Part shown: positions 61,257 through 64,000 of the stretch, one piece after another
Position numbering within the stretch: the first letter of the stretch is position 1
Layout: each line of letters starts with the position of its first letter
Assembly: GCA_947500135.1 (NCBI GenBank)
Contig: CANMQX010000014.1
Location: 1 to 64,000, forward strand
DNA: 64,000 bases
DNA from: an uncultured Paracoccaceae bacterium
GTDB lineage: Bacteria > Pseudomonadota > Alphaproteobacteria > Rhodobacterales > Rhodobacteraceae
Reading direction: 5' to 3'
Notes under the pieces: model-generated
Database searches by the model: none
Seen by the model: the letters and a program-made list of their open reading frames with translations, nothing else
What the model was told of the DNA's origin: nothing
Translations under genes and position numbers: made by a program

Positions 61257-62435
61257 TTACCTCCGGTATTCGGGAACACGATTGTCCAGCAAAAACCCTG
61301 AAGGGTCCTGTGCCAAACGGCGGATCAGATCGTTGAATGCGGCGACCGCCGCGCGGGCCTCCCCACCCAATTGGCCAAAATCACGCAGGCCGGGGGCTGC
61401 GGTGGCAATTGCGGCGCGCACCTCTGCGACTCCAGCGCGCAGGTCTGTCATGATCACCGGCACGTCGGTGGTGACTACGTCAACTGCCCCTGCCAGATCC
61501 TTAAGCGCCGTTCGCGCATCGGAAAGGGCAGGGCGCAGGTCCGTCGCCATCACCTCATCCGCCCGAATGAACGCCTGATCGGCATTGCCCAATGTGGTCC
61601 GTAAATCATCGGCAAGTTGGGCGAAATCATCGCTAATCAGTGTGTTTATTGACGTGATGGCCGCGTTTGCCTGATCAATTGCTGGACCAAGCGCGTCAAT
61701 GGCTTCATCCGCTTTCTTGAAAGTCTCATCAATCGTGGTGAAGGACTGATTTGCGGCTGCCAACGTCTCTTTGCTGGCCTCACCCACACCCTCAAAATCT
61801 GCGACAAACCCGGTCACTTGCTCGGTGGCCGTCCGCAATGTGGCAGAGATATCGGAAAAATCTGTCAGCGCCTGTTCCAGCCCTTCGGTCGCGCTGTCGA
61901 TGTTTCGCAGGATGTTGCGAACATGGTCCTGATTTTCGGGGCCGGTCAGTTCTTCCAGTTGCGCGATGATCGTGGCAGCATCCTCGATCAGGTCGGGTGC
62001 GCTGCTGACCAGCGACTGAAACGACGACTGGCGCGATGGGATAATGGGCGGACCGGTTGTTTCTGGCGTCAAAAGCGCCGCACCCGATGATCCACCTAAA
62101 AGTGCGATATAGGCGACGCCGGTCACCCCTTGGGACTCCAACCGAGCGACCGTATCGACCGCCACAGGTGTGTTGGCGTCTATTTCGACAGCAACATAAG
62201 CTTGGCTGGGGTCGTCTTCCCAAATGCGGATGCTCGTCACGCTACCCACAGCCACCCCGTTGAACAGAACGTCAGCCGATTGATCAAGGCCGGTCACATT
62301 CTCAAACAGTAAGCCATATTCCGCATATTGCCGATCCACCTGCACGCTCGCCAACCATAGGAAAAAAACAAGGCCACCAAGGATGCCCAAAAGGGTGAAC
62401 AACCCGATGATGATAAAATGGGCGCGGGTTTCCAT
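61257..62435 (-). CDS. MCE-family lipid-binding protein (MlaD-like)
   Basis: About 392 residues: N-terminal membrane anchor (FIIIGLFTLLGILGGLVFFLWLA), one MCE domain (LFENVTGLDQSADVLFNGVAVGSVTSIRI, VARLESQGVTGVAYIALLGG), then a long helical tail from about residue 150 onward of repeated amphipathic helices. That tail is longer than in E. coli MlaD (183 residues) and fits the single-MCE long-tail type that may bridge the periplasm. ATG 62435 overlaps the ATPase stop. Confidence 0.88.
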   Translation of the reverse strand: METRAHFIIIGLFTLLGILGGLVFFLWLASVQVDRQYAEYGLLFENVTGLDQSADVLFNGVAVGSVTSIRIWEDDPSQAYVAVEIDANTPVAVDTVARLESQGVTGVAYIALLGGSSGAALLTPETTGPPIIPSRQSSFQSLVSSAPDLIEDAATIIAQLEELTGPENQDHVRNILRNIDSATEGLEQALTDFSDISATLRTATEQVTGFVADFEGVGEASKETLAAANQSFTTIDETFKKADEAIDALGPAIDQANAAITSINTLISDDFAQLADDLRTTLGNADQAFIRADEVMATDLRPALSDARTALKDLAGAVDVVTTDVPVIMTDLRAGVAEVRAAIATAAPGLRDFGQLGGEARAAVAAFNDLIRRLAQDPSGFLLDNRVPEYRR

Positions 62436-63211
62436 CAGGCGGTTTCCTTTTGGGCAAGGGCGGCGCGGGCGCGTGGGCCTTTGAAATAGGCCTGCACCCA
62501 CGGGTGATCGACATCCTGCATCTGGGCCACCGTACCGGTTGCCAGCACGCGACCCTCGGCCAGCACGGCGATGCGGTCACAAATCGCATGCAGGCTGTCC
62601 AGATCATGGGTCACCAGAAACACGGTCAGGCCAAGTGCGCGGCGCAACTGGGCGGTCAATGCATCAAAAGCTGCGGCCCCTATGGGATCAAGGCCCGCTG
62701 TGGGTTCATCCAGAAAGACAATTTCGGGGTCCAGCGCAATTGCCCGGGCAAAACCCGCCCGTTTGCGCATCCCCCCAGACAGTTCCGACGGCATTTTTTG
62801 GAGCGCGTCGTCCGGCAGGCCGACCATGCGCACCTTGATTGCTGCCAAAGCCTCGCGGGTTTCGTCGGATAGGTTCAATTGCTCGCGCATCGGGGCTTCG
62901 ACGTTTTGCTGCACATTCAGCGATGAAAACAGCGCCCCATCCTGAAACATCACACCCCAGCGTTTGCGCAGGCGGCGGTAATCCTCGGCACTGGTATCCC
63001 GTACGCTTTCTCCGAAGACGGTGATCTGCCCAGCGGCGGGTTTCAAAAGGCCAACAACCGCACGCAGCAATACCGACTTGCCGGTGCCAGAGCCACCGAC
63101 AATGCCAATAATCTCACCCCGTCGCACATCAAGATCGAGGCCCTGATGCACCGTGTGCTTGCCAAACCGGGTGACAAGGCCGCGCACGCTAATGATCGGA
63201 TCCTCGGCCAT
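62435..63211 (-). CDS. Lipid transport ABC ATPase (MlaF-like)
   Basis: 258 residues: Walker A GGSGTGKSVLLRAVVGL, Q-loop MFQDGALFSSLNVQQN with the DGALF form typical of MlaF-type ATPases, signature MPSELSGGMRKRAGFARAIALDP, Walker B IVFLDEPTAGLDPIGA and H-loop FLVTHDLDSL. It powers phospholipid exchange with the permease downstream in coordinates (upstream in the operon). It overlaps both neighbouring genes by one to a few bases. Confidence 0.92.
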   Translation of the reverse strand: MAEDPIISVRGLVTRFGKHTVHQGLDLDVRRGEIIGIVGGSGTGKSVLLRAVVGLLKPAAGQITVFGESVRDTSAEDYRRLRKRWGVMFQDGALFSSLNVQQNVEAPMREQLNLSDETREALAAIKVRMVGLPDDALQKMPSELSGGMRKRAGFARAIALDPEIVFLDEPTAGLDPIGAAAFDALTAQLRRALGLTVFLVTHDLDSLHAICDRIAVLAEGRVLATGTVAQMQDVDHPWVQAYFKGPRARAALAQKETA

Positions 63212-64000
63212 CAGACCCCCAGTATCGCAAAGAAGATCGAAAATAGTGCGTCAGCCGTGATTACCAGAAAGATTGACAGCACCACCGAGATCGAGGTCAA
63301 GTGCCCCAGCGACTCCGCATTGCCTTTGACCTGCAGCCCCTCATAGCAACCCACAATCCCGATGATCAGCGCAAAGAATGGCGCCTTGATCAGGCCGACG
63401 CCGAAATGCCAGACGCCCGTATTGCTAACCAACCGCGACTGGAACACGCCGGGTGATACGCCAAGTTCTATCCATGACATCAGCGCACCACCGATCAGCC
63501 CAGAAAAGTTCGCGATGACGCCTAAAACGGGCAACATGAGGATCAGCGCGATTACGCGTGGTGCAACCAGCACCTCAACCGGATCAAGGCCAAGGGTACG
63601 CATGGCGTCAATCTCTTCCCGCATTTTCATCGACCCGATGGCGGCAGTAAAAGCAGAGCCAGAGCGGCCGGCCACAATAATCGCTGTCAGAAGGATGCCC
63701 AGCTCGCGCAGGACCGAGATTGCGATCAGATCGACCACGAACACCTCTGCCCCGAACTGGCGCAACTGAGCCGCACCCTGAAACGCCAGCACGACACCGA
63801 TCAAGAATGCCATCAATGATACGATTGGCACCGCATTCAGACCGACATGCTGCATGTGATGGACAATCGCCGTCCAACGCACGCGGGCCGGACGCCGAAA
63901 GAGGCTGACAATCGTCGCCACGACCTGACCTAGAAAGCCGATGATCGCCAGAATTTCGCGCAGGGCCGCGACCGTCTTGCGGCCCAGTTGTTCTAACCGA
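63211..64000 (-). CDS. MlaE-type permease, 5' end beyond the window
   Basis: At least 263 residues are open to the right edge with no start needed inside; the frame before the possible start at 63921 reads LGRKTVAALREILAIIGFLGQ, as in MlaE-family permeases. Features: ALRE, HHMQHVGLNAVPIVSLMAFLIGVVLAFQGAAQL, FTAAIGSMKMREEIDAM (coupling helix) and five to six membrane segments. Larger relatives carry an N-terminal STAS-like domain, which may lie beyond 64000. It works with the MlaF-like and MlaD-like gene products that follow. Confidence 0.9.
   Translation of the reverse strand, partial: RLEQLGRKTVAALREILAIIGFLGQVVATIVSLFRRPARVRWTAIVHHMQHVGLNAVPIVSLMAFLIGVVLAFQGAAQLRQFGAEVFVVDLIAISVLRELGILLTAIIVAGRSGSAFTAAIGSMKMREEIDAMRTLGLDPVEVLVAPRVIALILMLPVLGVIANFSGLIGGALMSWIELGVSPGVFQSRLVSNTGVWHFGVGLIKAPFFALIIGIVGCYEGLQVKGNAESLGHLTSISVVLSIFLVITADALFSIFFAILGV

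Overview
The window is about 58% GC by eye, densely packed, and carries a gene order typical of marine Rhodobacterales (Roseobacter/Paracoccaceae-type Alphaproteobacteria). The main pointers are rpoE-chrR divergent from an SDR/DUF3833/MFS/DUF1365/flavin-oxidoreductase operon, the block rsmB-heparinase-purH-lspA-DUF3035-M16-M16, mutL-rmuC, and many ATGA start/stop overlaps. No rRNA, tRNA or CRISPR array was seen. The assignment rests on protein recognition, not on a database search.

Region 1 (1-23 kb) is chromosomal core. It holds a phosphatase/GST/saccharopine dehydrogenase operon and the singlet-oxygen (RpoE-ChrR) locus with two facing RpoE-type promoters. DNA repair (mutL, rmuC), paired M16 peptidases, lspA, purH, rsmB and an SDHAF4-like assembly factor follow.

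Region 2 (23-34 kb) is accessory. An IS5-type transposase remnant precedes a LacI-controlled sugar operon: binding protein, two unusual permeases, a GH63 mannosyl/glucosylglycerate hydrolase-like enzyme, a UgpC/MalK-type ATPase and an AGE-family sugar isomerase. A perfect 16-bp palindrome lies upstream of lacI. Next come the decayed remains of an FtsX/HlyD-type efflux system.

Region 3 (34-60.6 kb) looks like a low-oxygen and stress-survival island. Seven sites of the form TTGA-N6-TCAA (six exact, one with a single mismatch) lie in its intergenic gaps, mostly between divergent genes and at class-II activator spacing from the start codons. The genes served include two universal stress proteins, CbpA/CbpM, Hsp20, a polymer-forming membrane protein, a pentaheme cytochrome c, a complete nqrABCDEF-apbE-nqrM-CBS operon, a host-attachment-type protein, a phasin, PEP synthase and DUF2267. 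A PfkB kinase, a Ca2+-type P-ATPase and a VIT1 transporter also lie in the island. In its middle sit an FNR/FixK-type regulator without an Fe-S cysteine cluster, an OmpR/PhoB-type response regulator and a hybrid PAS kinase with a FixL-like heme motif. This is the hFixL-FxkR-FixK layout described in Rhizobium etli. A 10-bp-phased GATACA repeat lies upstream of fixK. The NqrB here is much shorter than usual and lacks the region carrying covalent FMN.

Region 4 (60.6-64 kb) is an Mla/MCE-type lipid transport operon (permease, ATPase, MlaD, PqiC-like lipoprotein) running off the right edge.
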